Of a stretch of 64,000 nucleotides of DNA, positions 35,186 to 47,859 are shown in pieces (the first letter of the stretch is position 1; each line of letters starts with the position of its first letter). The stretch is from Spinacia oleracea (lineage: Eukaryota; Streptophyta; Magnoliopsida; Caryophyllales; Amaranthaceae). The position numbers and the translations under genes are program-made. The stretch is from assembly GCF_020520425.1 (NCBI RefSeq), contig NC_079492.1, positions 65,835,671-65,899,670 of the forward strand, read 5' to 3'. The notes beneath the pieces were generated by a model. That model saw only the letters and a list, made by a program, of their open reading frames with translations, made no database searches and had not been told where the DNA came from.

Positions 35186-35859
35186 GGGTCTTGTTCCATA
35201 ATGTAGTGCAAGACTATCATGAGTTTTGAAGGTGGTTTTGAAAATACAAACTCATTCCAAGACTCTGTCATGGGGATGAAAAGAGTGACATTTAATTATT
35301 TTTATTAACCAATGTCATAATGACACGGCATTTGAATTATTATTATTATTTAAGGAGTTTAAGTGATATGGAATGAGTTTGAGGTTAAAGTGTAAAAGTA
35401 TGAAGAGTCTTGTTTAAATCTGAATAATATAAAAAAAAATATAGAAGTTAGTGAAAAACTAATGTGGAGGAGTCTGGAGTTGTGAGTTGTATCGGTCCGT
35501 CGGCACGTAAAATGAGAAAGAAAAACAGCGTGAATCAAGACAGAAGAAATATTAAGTGTGGTGAGATATACCCTTGAATGCTCGACTGTCGAGAGTTATG
35601 CAAGCATATCAAAATTTTCAAAGAAGTTGTACCAAAAATGAAAACTGAGGATCTCTATGTTGAAAAAAAAAATTCAAGCGCTTGGCTTCCATTCATAAGT
35701 AATTTTTACGAAAATAAACTCATCAAAGATAGTTTGATGACAATTTTTATTGCAGATTATTATTTACTCAATAGAACAAGGGGAAACGATAATTTATTAA
35801 ATAAAACACATTCGGAATATTTATAAACAATAAAGGAAAACACATTCGGACTATATATA

Positions 35860-36320
35860 AACAATAAAGGTCAATAATATACATGTACATGTTAGAACGT
35901 TCCAAAACATTACATTTTTCACAATATTTTTGGTACATACTTCGTTTGCAATCCATTCGATACATATAAATAAATCACCCAACACATTCTCTCCTGTGTG
36001 ATACTCCTACAACGACAACGCGTACACTTCCGCCATTGCCGCCATTGCCGATTTTCTTTATAAAGTACCCTATCTTTAAACGCATTTTGTAAAATAAAGC
36101 TATGGAATATTGACAAACAATAAAGGTCAATAATATATGTATACATGTTAGAACGTCCCAAAACCTTACATTTTTCACAATATTTTTGGCACACACTTCG
36201 TTTGCAATCCACTTGATACATTTTTTTTAAAAGGAAAATCACACAGAAGTTAGGACAGTCTTCTCTCAAAACCTCCTAACTTAAATCCATATGATACACA
36301 CAGAGTATAAATAAATCACC
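35860..36320. repeat. Direct duplication of about 255 bp
   Basis: The phrase GGTCAATAATATACATGTACATG...CATACTTCGTTTGCAATCC at 35870-35955 recurs at 36124-36210. The following TAAATAAATCACCCAACACATT and CTCCTGTGTGATAC also recur. Confidence 0.65.
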
Positions 36321-36424
36321 CAGCACATTGCACCAAACTCTCTCTCCTGTGTGATACAACAACTTACAGCAACAAAATGACCATGATACCCTCCTTCCTA
36401 CTTGCATAAAAAGTCCCAGTGAGT

Positions 36425-36614
36425 CACTGACCATATACATATGTAGTTATGTACACTTCAGCTGGTGAGTTAACAAGGCCGAGTTGAAATCACTGACATG
36501 TACATATGTAGTCACTTCAGGTGGTGAGTTAACAAGGCCGAGTTAAAATCACTGACATGTACATATGTAGTTATGTACACTTCAGGTGGTGAGTTAACAA
36601 GGCCGAGTTGAAAT
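36425..36614. repeat. Three tandem copies of a 59-66 bp unit
   Basis: Units start CACTGACC/CACTGACATG at 36425, 36491 and 36550. Each contains ACATATGTAG and GGTGAGTTAACAAGGCCGAG. The middle unit lacks about six bases (TTATGT). Confidence 0.85.
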
Positions 36615-36639
36615 CACTCTTAGCAAAGATCAGGCCTTT

Positions 36640-36853
36640 GAAGAACTACTTGCATTCATCTCACTGGAGTACTCGAGGAAGGAGATCATGTCTGCAGAGG
36701 GATCCACCAAATCCATCTCATTCTCAATCTTGTTTCGTTTTCAGCCAGGTTGATTTTGTAAGAGAACATTCAACACTCGACCAATAACGAAATTTTGAAA
36801 GATCGGATCTGGACATGGTGAAAGGAGAGTGGATCCAAGTGCGGCGACAACTG
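36640..36853 (-). other. Exon-like segment downstream of promoter module 2
   Basis: The acceptor TTTTCCTGCAG|TTGTCGCC lies near 36854. One frame reads VAALGSTLLSPCPDPIFQNF and on to a TGA, then continues in the same frame as KRNKIENEMDLVDPSADM...EMNASSSSKA and a second stop. It looks like a decayed C-terminal exon of an unidentified protein. Block C has a comparable acceptor, TTCCTGCAG|ATGTTATTC, near 48682. Confidence 0.35.
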
Positions 36854-37257
36854 CAGGAAAATTAATCAACATGGTAAGATGAACAACTGTTTGGTACACG
36901 GTAATAAACGAGGGTAATGGGAATGGATATTAACAAAAAATAAATCAAGAAAAAAAGAAAAACCCCATGAGCCCACATTTCAGTATCAAATATTCTCTAT
37001 GTTCCATAATGATGTTTCAGTTTCTATTTTTCATGTTTGCCAATGGACATTTTATATCATTCTTATTTTCAATTATACATTAGTAAAATAATTATAAAAA
37101 TGATATGTTTAATGGACTCATTGAGACTAATCAAACAAGATTCCACATGAATATGTTTTTTCTTATATGTAGAAAAGAATTTAGAAGAATCTTTTAATCA
37201 ATTGTGGATAGTGTCAAAACTTTAAATTGGAATTATCATTGTGGAACGGAGTTATAG

Positions 37258-37695
37258 GAAACCATTCATAATTGGTGAATCTGAGGGTGAAGAAATCTCA
37301 GACAATAAACTCATACAGAAATTACAGAACTTTTTCATATTTCATGTCAAATTTGCAGGATTGAATTTGTACCGTAACCAACTGCAACACATAGGTGATA
37401 GAACCAACCACTATAGGCATTCATCATAACATTGAAATGCAGGGTTGGTACACGGTAATAAACGAGGGCAATGGGAATGAATATTTAACAAGAGCAAACC
37501 ATTCATAATCGGTGAATCTGAGAACTGAGGATGAAGAAATCTTAGACAATAAACTCATGCAGAAATTACAGACTAACGGTGAAAGTATTTTATTTTATGT
37601 CAATTTTGCAGGGTTGAATTTGTACCGTAACCAAATGCAACACATAGGTGATAGAACCAACAAATATAGGCATTCATCATAACATTAAAATGCAA
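37258..37695. repeat. Two tandem copies of a 200 bp unit
   Basis: The stretch with ACCATTCATAATTGGTGAATCTGAGG...GATAGAACCAACCACTATAGGC at 37258-37440 recurs at 37497-37695. Related units occur near 48715-48900 and 48990-49180, always just downstream of a promoter module. Confidence 0.7.
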
Positions 37696-37765
37696 CCACA
37701 TGCAAAAAAAAAAAAAGCCATAAGTACAAATTAAACACAATTGAGAAGTTGGATGTATGGTATAC

Positions 37766-38040
37766 CTCCAGTTCATTAGGGACTATTTTGGTAAATCGCT
37801 GATGCAATATGATATATGTTGGAACATAGATTTCTTCTTTCTTTTCTTCTTCCTTGGACGTTTCATGGTAGCAAGCATAAAAGCTATTCGATCCTTTTGG
37901 ATCGCCATGATAACTTGCTACTCAGAACAATGACAAAGAAAACCAAAGAAAGAGAGAGAAGAGAGAGAAGAGAGAGATAGAAGGAAGGCCAATAGAAGCA
38001 CACTGATTCAGAGATGTGTGAGCATCATTTATATAGGGAA
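37766..38040 (-). other. Promoter and first-exon module, copy 2
   Basis: Minus strand: TATATAAA (38028-38035), then ACACATCTCTGAATCAGTGTGCTT, a CT-rich leader and an ATG at 37905-37907 opening 41 codons (MAIQKDRIAFMLATMK...) to a TAG at 37783. The donor is CTGGAG|GTATACC at 37766/37765. A second frame (GDPKGSNSFYACYHE... to NELE) is open across the whole exon to the donor. Confidence 0.45.
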
Positions 38041-40770
38041 TGAATTAGGGTTTAGGAGTAGGGCATAGAGTTTCCACCACGTCATGCTGAGGTGGGTGGT
38101 ATTTTACATGTGAAAGGTTAAAAATTTTAAAGCACCCCATTGATTACATAAAATACAAAATTTAAAATGCGGAGTATTTTTTTTAAAAAAAAAAATCAGA
38201 CATGATATGCTTCCTTTTATGAAGATCCTTTGGGGTGCGAACGGTAAGTCGATAAGGTAACAAATATCATCATTGTGAACCAAGAAATTTCTTACCAAAA
38301 AAGCATGATTCAATGAAATTTACCCTTTAAGCATGTCAAAAACATCAAAAGGGATCGATATACATCTTCAGAAGGTAATAACCACAGGCCTTCTTACGTG
38401 AAAATATGCTCCAACACTTCGATGTTTTTAAACTACTTGTATATTTTATTGTGACTTTAAAGAGAGCAAATATTTTGATGAACTAAGAACAAACTATCAG
38501 ATAGTGGTCTTACAACATCAGACCACAATAGTCTGCAATCATAGAACTTAAATCATGGGTATTTCAGAGTAAGAGGACTTAAGTTTACTACGAGTTGGTT
38601 AGAAGTCCTGAAGGACTTTAGATTATGAAGCAGTGCCGTGTACTTATCACAGACCAATATGTATAAGCAAGAACAGTTACTATAGATTAATAAGTGCAAA
38701 ACTTCAAAAACATTCTACAAATAACGGAGTCCAAAACCTAATAAGTAATAACAATGATTTATTGGCTGACTACTTCCATATACACGAGAAAATAAGAACA
38801 GTGATTCACATTCGAATTCAAATAGGGTTGCATGAAGAGAAGACAACACGTAAATGAAATGGAATGTAACAATTAACATGTTCAAACAAATGCGTCACGA
38901 TTTCCAAGTCAATTGTTCATACTTTTATGGTATCTTTACCTTGGTCTTTAAAGTAATACTTCGTATAATTTTGTAATTTTCTGCTCGTCTGCCATACACC
39001 TTTTCAAATTGATCTTACCACCAAGTCCATGAGTGATCAAAGTTATTAGATCTCATAGTTAAATCTGAAACCCCAAAACGATAAAAAGAAGTAGAATAAA
39101 CCACAACAATAGTTTCAGATCTTACGGGAGAGAGATTCCAATACTACTGAATTACTGATCATAAAGTGGCACTACCCATCAACAGCTACCTACTGTAACA
39201 TTAAGGCAGGGAAAAAAAACTTAACCCAAGACAACATTTAGCAATTGTCATTTCCGTTTCCTTTATCCAAAACATTGATCTTGTAAAAGGTAGAAGGCTC
39301 CAAAACGGAGTTTGATAACACCTTACTACCGATAAAACAGACAATAGAACTTCGGTTCCTGTTTCTACAATGACAAAAGAACACGAACAAGGAGCTGCAT
39401 TTTCATTCTACCACAAGTTCACAAGTCTCCGCATAGTTCACATTTATTCACAAATTACATTAACAAAATGGTATACCTTTCTCAATACAAAGCCAAATAA
39501 ATTGACGCAAAGTGTGAGGTGTTTTCAGCATTAAAACAAGTCCATTGTGGAAATCATTTTAATTTGACATCAAGTATAAAGTATAAACACGTAAAGCTTG
39601 CATTATTGAGCTTTTACGAACTATGATAACTTTTAAGCAACAATTTATTCAATGTCAAACTCATGTCTTGAATAGTCAGTCACGGATGGTTTACATTGCG
39701 AATATAGGAAACATACGTCAGTATATTGTGTGATTCAAAGCTCAAGTCCACTAGTCCAATCACCCCCCTCCCCCTTCCCGAAATAGAAAAACTGTAATTA
39801 GCTTCTATAGCTACACACAAAGCCAAAAGAAGAGACTTGCAGAATGAATATTCGGCATACCTGATGCAACATTTACTCAAATGAAAAAGAACGAGCATGC
39901 ATAAGCCAGTATATCATCATATAATGGATAAATACCTTTTAATATACTTTGAAAAAAATAGGCTACAAGAGTGAATAGCAATTTTAAGCAGACAACATAC
40001 CTCGTATAGGACTGAGTCAAACTGACAGATACCAACATGGACGGACTTCTCTCACAGTTCCTTACAAGTTCCTTACAAGTAAACAGTGCTGAAAATCCAC
40101 GACTCACATCATTCTTGTGTCAGTGATCAAGAAACTCTCTTTGTCCCCTTAAGACAGAAACCTAAAAGAACAACGTTGTTAATGCCAGATCTGCTACTAA
40201 TATTCTAGATACTATCAAATGAGCATAAATTTAGAAGGTATGTCAAATAAACAAATGCAGTAGCAAAAGTATAAAGCCCACCAGTATTAACTAATTAGGC
40301 ATCAACGAAACCCTCATTAAATTTTGGGATGCTTTTCCCAAATTCAAAATAACATATACCAATTTGGCTTGCCACTGTCTTAACAAAACCATTTAATCAT
40401 CTACTCTTAGCTCAAAAACAACAATAAATAACACTTCTTTTGGAAACGATAAATCACCATAACAGTAAAAAACCTCCAAACCGACCAGCTAGCCCGAATG
40501 AAACAATAAATACCATAAAAACTTTAAGATGATAAATATTAATCCGTTGCACTCAATTACACCTTGATGAAAAGATAGCAGGATATCTAATTAAAGCATG
40601 TTATCACAAACATATGATTTCATGAGTGTAATGTCCAGTGGTCCTGTGATGGTGAGAGTATCTTGGTAAATCTCCGTGCCATGTCATTTTGGCTGGGTTG
40701 TGCCAAGATTGTAAAGAAAAAGAATACAGAATTTTGAAAACTTGACTCTTCAGAGTAATACTACAGTGTT
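38041..40770 (-). other. Duplicated block B, middle part
   Basis: Intron-like sequence with an exon-like module at 40001-40161: acceptor CTTTTAG|GTTTCTGTC, phrase GAGTTTCTTGATCACTG, donor CGAG|GTATGTTG. A stretch at 39680-39930 matches 51220-51500. No convincing coding frame. Confidence 0.35.
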
Positions 40771-43700
40771 TTGTGGGTAGAAAGTAGAAACTGTTCCAAA
40801 CATCCATCAAATAGCTACACTTACAATAAGGCGAGAAAATAAACCAAACCAAAGCTAAATAAGACTAGCAATAATTATTTTAACTTCCTCTTCTGCAATT
40901 TACTCAACGATTTGTGAACAGGAATATAAAAGTACGTCACTCTCAAAATGTAGCATTGCTGAACATTGCAAAATCATCCACCTTGTATGGACTCCACTTA
41001 AAAATGATAGGGAGAAGATCAGCGTACGACAAAAAGATTATAGCTCAAATTAGACAAAACCATAAAGAATATAGAACAGATAACAAAAACCAGAACAGAT
41101 TCAATGTTTCATGATTTGGGGGTTATAGGATTCAAAATTAAAAGCTACACACACCAATTTAAGTGCTGATGGTACTAACTTTGCAAAATATCTCTCCCAA
41201 GGATCTCCATATGAAGCAAACAGATATTTAAGAAATGAAACATTCACTCCTTTATCCCGAAAAGGGTTGTTCAGCCTTGGGGGTGTCTCATTTTGAATGC
41301 CCTTGTATTCATATCAGCATAAGATTTCTTACAAGTTGACAATATTAACATCCGATTCAACTTTATTAAAAACTAGCAATATCTTATATGTGTGATGATC
41401 ACTAATAGTGAGTTGGCCATAAAAATTACAAGTAGGTTGTACAGTATGTTAAACTAGGTAAAAATTTCATAAATTAACAACCTTCCACAGATGGTCATTC
41501 TTTTGTCACAAAGAGTTCTGCAGCTTAACACTTCTTTAAATGAACAGGAGGCCACAGTTTCCTTCTTTCAAATTTCAGTAGTCTCACCACAGTCGCAAAT
41601 GTATTTCATGCATTACATAACCCCCATCCCTTTTTACATCTCTAGCTCTCTACTCTAACCCCTTTTCATTTTGGGGATGAAGGATGGAGGTAAGCCCAAA
41701 AAAAAGGTATACTAATGAGCTAAAACATTACATAGGAGATATGTTGTGGCATCCCTATTACTTAGCTTTACAGATCAAATGGATAAAAGTATTTGAATGC
41801 CAAAATCAATCTCACTGTCTCCAGAATTCAGGCAAGAAGCAAGTAGGAATAAACTGTAAGACTTTGGATAAGTTGGTTGGATTTTCAGTACACTAGTTCT
41901 TCTACATTTCCCACTGCGCAATTTATACGAGGATGCTGTCATACCTCATACTTAGTCTCCAAAAAGATTACATATCCTGACAATTTGTCAACTTACAAGC
42001 AGTGATATCAACAGTATGAAAGGAAAAGGACGTACATGATCCTAATTCCTAATATTAAGCATTTGCTATAAAGTTTCTCGTAAATTCCCGTGTAATACCT
42101 AACCCATCAAACTCTCCATTGGTTCGAAACATCATAGCGACAGAGTTTGCTAGATTTTTGCTAACCACAATCAAACCAGCATAATCTATTAGGACCACTT
42201 CCGCAGATCATAAGTTAACAACAGATCTACGTCTTCTACCACTAAGAAAAAAGAACAAGCTTCTGATAGCAGTAGTTCTGCTTACTATAAATGGTTTCAC
42301 ATGCACAAACATACACGCACAAAAAAGAGTAAGAGTCATCCTTCAAAACAAAGTAAAGTAAGTAAATAAATTGAAGCTTGCTAAACAAACCCATTAAAAC
42401 TCTTGCCTAAACCATTCCAATGTATTCCTCCTAGGTTTACACTAAGGGAACTATCATACAGGAAAAGGTACATGGTCCAGCAACTCCTAATTTTCAATAA
42501 TACTCTGTATACCTACTTTGTCAATAATACTACCTGCTAGAAAGAAATGAGATACTAGAGAAACTCTAGTCACAGAGAATAAGGTTAATGCAGAAATGAA
42601 ATTTTGCATTAGGTTACCCTTCACACATAAACATGACTCGAGTTACCTTATGATTCAATATTCCAGAGTAAGAAGTTGAGAGAAACTTGGTTAACAAGAA
42701 ATTTTCTCAAACAAAGGAAGTCATACCTCGCCCTTAAAATAGATTATTGTGGGAAAAAGTGAAGAACACTCCCTACTGTTGATATATATGCACTGAAACA
42801 AGTCCCTTCATAGACTTAAATCAACTAATTACCCCGTAAAAACCGATGTTTAGAACTTTAGAAGCACCCTTGAACATTCTGATCAAAACCTAACAAATAG
42901 TCATAACCGAACACTCGAAACTACAGGTTGCTAACCAAGGTGACACCGTGTCACTGACACATTTTTATCACAAATCTCAATCCATTGCAGACTTGCAGAC
43001 AGTTGTTCAACGAAAAAACCCACAGGATACAGGAGTTGATGATTAATTTTCCTGCTTTACGCCATTTATTTCTAGCTTCCACTATGACCAGGTTTTAAAC
43101 AGTTCTAGAAATAGCAATAATGCCAATAATTTAGAGTTTGAAACCCTCTAAAGATCAAATAATTGGATATCCATCAACAGAAAACCCATCAATATGAATA
43201 TGAAACTACTAAGTATAAAATTTAAATTCCAAAAAATTAAACTACCCACCAAGCCTGAAATCCTCCAACAGCAGCACTATCGCATAGTTTTGAACACCGG
43301 GTGAATCCGAAACCAAAGGTGTCGTCTTGAACACTTGCTCAGTATTCAGTTCTTCTAATGGCCTCCTCCATAGCTTCCACTTCTTCCCTTTCCCCTGCAT
43401 TCTCCTACCAATAAGAAAAATTAGAAACATCAAAAATCAAATTAATAATTAATGGGAATCAGAATCTTTGTCTGGATTTTTGAAGTCAATGAGGGTTTCC
43501 AAAGAAATCCCAAATCACCAATTAATAATACTTAACTTCTTTCTTTCCTCCATTTTCTGTAGAATTTTGTTCCGATCATGTTCATTACAAGAACAATTAT
43601 AATATACATAATTGCTAAAACGTAATTTACCTATTATTAGAAATACCTTCCTCGACTTTGAAGGACATGATGGAAGTTGCAGAATTGCAGTCCAATATGG

Positions 43701-43800
43701 AAGAAAAAGGGGAAAGAAGGAACCTTTCATAACTATGGAGACATGCAAATGAGGAAAGAGAAGAGAAATTCAGAGAATGACGGGAAACTGAACGTCTGAA
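40771..43800 (-). other. Duplicated block B, 5' part
   Basis: It aligns with 32120-34400 with extra sequence inserted. Exon-like modules start or end at 43404 and 43647, as described for block A. One frame of the second module has ENAGEREEVEAMEEAIRR before a stop, and another has MQGKGKKWKLW. Neither is recognised. Confidence 0.35.
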
Positions 43801-43906
43801 CCCAAAACTTTGATTGTGGCCAATTCAGTAGTCACTGGCTCACTGCTAACTCGAGAGAAGTTTAATCAGTAATACGGAGTATCGTATCTATCTCTATCTA
43901 TCTACG

Positions 43907-45560
43907 GATTTTTTTATGAAATACCCTCAAATTTTGGCGTAATTCACCAAATGCCCCTCGACTTTCAGAAATTCAGCAAATACCTTCACAAATGACTTAA
44001 TACCCAAAATATCCTTACTAATGACACGCCGTTAGTCCTCCGTTAACCTAATTTTCAAATTCACCAAATACCCTATTTTAATACTTATTTCACCAAATAC
44101 CCTTATTCTGAAACTTAATTCATCAAATACCAATAACTTACAATTACCCATTTTGATGCTCAACAGCTAGTTTTTGTGTTTGAAAATTAGTCGTTGCTTA
44201 TTGTTTGTTTATAAATACCCCTTTTCTGACTGTTTATTGTAGTTTTCCTATTATTTTGTTAATTTCATATCATTTTTGTCATGAGTTTTCTTTCAAAATC
44301 ATCATCCACACCCAATGAGTCCACAAATGTAAGAGTCCAAATAAATTTTGTTATTGTGGGAGAAAATTTGACATCCGAATCTCTGATACAACACTCAATC
44401 TGAAGCTCCGATACAACACTAAAACAAAAAACACTCCTAAAAACACCTCAAAACGTCGCAAATCTTCAAGAAATAGCTACTTCTTTTGTACCTTATTCTT
44501 TATAAGTAATTAAATTTACCACGCAATCGGAAGGTATTCCTTTTCCAATATGGGAAATATCTTTAACATGTGCAAACAGATTAAAAATAAAGCTCTTATT
44601 AGTTTTATTCTATCGCTTCCATGCCACCTATTTAACATTAACTCCCTTTTGTCTCTTGTCTCTACTGCCTCCAAACATCTTTCTTCCATCTCCTAACTTT
44701 CTCTCAACCTTACAGTCGAGGCATAAAGGTTTTCCCACTTTTCTTTTGAGCTAGGTCCTATTGAGATAGTCAGATTTATGGACAAATATCTATTTTTGGA
44801 TTTGAGGGAACAAGAAAAAAAAAATGAAACTAAGGTATGTTCCAAATCTCATGAACCAGTGAAAAAACACGAATCTTGGGACAAAGATTTGCCTCCAAAC
44901 TCAATATTTTCACATCATGAATCCAAGTTGAAATCGAGGTTGTGATAAAAATGTATGCGTTATTGAACTTGATTTCTTAGTCTCTTCACCATTCGGACAA
45001 TAAGAAAATTAAGGTGTTAGCTTTAAATTGAATTACTTCAGCTTCACTCATATCAGATTCCTTTGAAAAGGGGTTTTTTACTGAGTGTTGTATCGGAGCC
45101 CCGGATGGAAATTTCCTCCCACAATATTAGAAATTGTTTGGGACTCTTACATATGTGGATTCATGGGTGTGGATGATGATTTTGAAAGAAAACTCATGAC
45201 AAAAGTGATAATAAATTAACAAAACAATATAAATAGTCAGAAAATGGGGTTTTATAAGCAAACAATAAGCAACGACTAATTTTCAAACATAAAAAGTAGC
45301 CGTTGAGCATCAAAATGGGTAATTTTAAGTTATGGGTATTTGGTGAATTAAGTTTCAGAATAGGGGTATTCTGTGAAATAAGTAATAAAATAGGGGTATT
45401 TGGTGAATTTAAAAATTAGGCTAACGGAGGACTAATGGCGCGTCATTAGTAAGGGTATTTTGGGTATTAAGTCATTTGTGAGGGGCATTTGGTGAATTTC
45501 TGAAAGTCGAGGGGCATTTAGTGAATTACGCAAAAATTCGGGGGTATTTCATGAAAAATC
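43907..45560. mobile_element. Long terminal inverted repeat element, MULE or foldback type
   Basis: The arms at about 43907-44410 and 45068-45560 are inverted near-copies for roughly 490 bases: ends ATGAAATACC, then CACCAAATGCCCCTCGACTTTC, GTTAGTCCTCCGTTA, GTCGTTGCTTATTGTTTG and GTGTTGTATCGGA. The core of about 650 bases has no ORF. Both ends abut TCTA tetranucleotide repeats, so the TSD cannot be read with certainty. The arm length suits a TIR-MULE, but no transposase is present. Confidence 0.75.
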
Positions 45561-45575
45561 TGATCTATCTATCTA

Positions 45576-46567
45576 TCTATTATACTATATATTGAGACAC
45601 CAGGAATGACACGTGTTAATTCCTGGTGCAATTTTTTTCCGCCAAAAACCATTTTCCCAAAAAAGTGTATATGTTTTGTTTTATTTTTATTCTCTACCTT
45701 TTTTTAATAAACTATTTATGTATGGAAACAAAATTTAGTTTATAAATTATGGCAATAATAGATATTCCCTCTGTCCCAGATTAGTTGTTACACTTACCTT
45801 TGCACAAAGTTTTAGGTGATAAGTGGTTGTTTGGTTATCAATTGTTATTTTATTGAAAAAGTAGATGTGATAGGAATTAGTGGAGTATTTTTTTAATTGA
45901 ATGAGAGAGGGTGTGGGAACTACAAAAAAATTAGTGGGAAGAGAGAGACAATATAATAATTGTGGGGTCATTCCTAATTTAGAAGTGTAACAACTAATCT
46001 GGGACGGACGAAAAAGGAAAGTATAACAACTAATTTGGGACGGAGGGAGTACGACGTAATAATAATTAGGAAAAATTGACATTAATAATCTCAACTTTCA
46101 CTCATCTTCTCAAAATAATCTCAACTTTGAATTATTTTAGAATAATCCAAACTTTAGGAGGTACCTTCTCGAAATAATCCGAACTATTATTAGTGTAGGC
46201 AAGAAAAAGAATAGTTGGCTTATTTTGAGAAAGTCCCCTCAAAAGTTGGGATTATTTTGGAATAATCCAAAGTTGGGATTATTTTGAGAAGATGGGTGAA
46301 AGTTGGGATTATTCATGTCAATTTTTCCTAATAATTATTCTAAATTGGTAATATTTTAGTCAAATCTTTATATTAATAATAGAAGATATATCACTCAATA
46401 TTTTGGTCAAATTATCATATATAACATTTTAAATATGCATATTAGATGAATAAATTTAAACGAGTATGTTAAAAATATTATAACTATGCAATAGTTGGAA
46501 AATATTCAGTTAAATATTTTGTTGAAAAAAATTATCAAAATCCGTGCGTGCACGGGATCTAATCTAG
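45576..46567 (+). mobile_element. Non-autonomous Helitron
   Basis: It starts at a TC (TCTATTATACTATATATTG) after an A. It ends CTAG at 46567, followed by T. A hairpin CCGTGC-GT-GCACGG (46542-46555) lies 12 bases before the 3' end. These are the hallmarks of plant Helitrons. The exact 5' base is uncertain, because the start lies in a TCTA repeat. No Rep/helicase coding. Confidence 0.72.
45775..46049. mobile_element. Stowaway-type MITE inside the Helitron
   Basis: Left end TTCCCTCTGTCCCAGATTAG, right end inverted (CTAATTTGGGACGGAGGGAG). TA flanks both sides (45773-45774 and 46050-46051). Near the right end a block of about 50 bases is present twice. Confidence 0.8.
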
Positions 46568-47584
46568 TTTGTACAACAATTAACATTGGTATGCACTATG
46601 CAGTGGACGGTGTGGTTTTCTAGGGAGAGTTGTTCTCCCTTTTCTCTAAAAACCTATCTCCTCAAATTAAGAAAATTTTCAAGCCTGACTTCATCTAGAT
46701 TTCAATCAAGCAAATTTCTTGTCAATTTTATCGTTAATCAATAACTATGGGTAGTTCTTCTTTGCCCTTTTTTTTGTTACATGAATTGTTCTCCGTATCA
46801 AGGAACTCGAGTTCTTGGTGTCTTCGGCTTCTCTTGGTTGATGGTTTGATGTCGATTTTTTTTGCCGAGACCCCGACTGTGAATTAGATTAGCTTCTCTC
46901 ATACGCTTAGTTTTGAGAAGCTAGTGACTTTTTCTTTTTTATTTTATTTTGTTATTTTTTTTACTTTGCCTATGGAGACTATAAATTCAGTGTACCTTTC
47001 CGTTACAAAAAAAAAGAACATAATCTCTTCCACTATTATCGTTTTACTTCACCATAAGCTTGGATGCTCCACTGACGCAAACACGAGATGGAGAAAATGG
47101 AAAATTTTGGATGTCCGAAATAAGGGGTTGCGACGAGAGGTTACAAACTTACAACACTATAAGGTTGAGAAAGCGAGAAGTGGTGAAAATTGAGTTGGGG
47201 GATGTTTTGGGCCTATTTTATTTTTATTTTCAAGATTTTTGACACAAGGTTATGAAACACTTGAAAACGATGATTTGTGATCTTTTTACCATATAGATTC
47301 TTCAATATACAAGACTCGTGTGGAATTTCATGAAACAAATACATTTTAACAATTGAATTTGGACCTCAAATTGCAAAATAATACAGAGTACTTTTTTTTA
47401 TTCATACATATAGATTCTTTTTATTATTTGTTTTATCACGATAAATTGATAATACATTGTTTTTCATAGATGTATAAATTGTACTACAAGTTATGGCAAA
47501 GATTGTGGGTTGAGTACTTGCCAAATAGTGTTTTGGATGTAGCTAATTCTGATTTATTGCCCTTTTATGGGTTCCTTCACACGC
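46568..47584. other. No gene recognised
   Basis: T- and A-rich sequence with small ORFs only (46924-47193, 47060-47242) that have no recognisable domain. The start near 46620-46680 looks like a transcript leader of a retroelement, but nothing confirms it. Confidence 0.4.
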
Positions 47585-47859
47585 AATTTAGAAGGTGGAC
47601 CATGGTGCACATAGAGCATGGTGCACCTTAAGAACACTAGTATATAATTGAAAGAACATCCGGTTACAAGAAAAGAACATGAGTATTTTTTTATTTAGGT
47701 TTTAAATAAATAGTAAAATAATATATTATTTTTATAATAAAAAAATGAAATATTATATCGCATGTTCTTTTGCCGTAGTGTCATGTTATTTTGCTTATGC
47801 ACATATGTCTTTTGGTGCACCATGCTCTATGTGCACCACGGTCCATAGTCCACAAATTG
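47585..47859. mobile_element. MITE with GGTGCAC-rich inverted ends
   Basis: The left arm GGACCATGGTGCACATAGAG and CATGGTGCACC is inverted at 47813-47853. The core is A/T-rich. TSD not clear. Confidence 0.6.
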
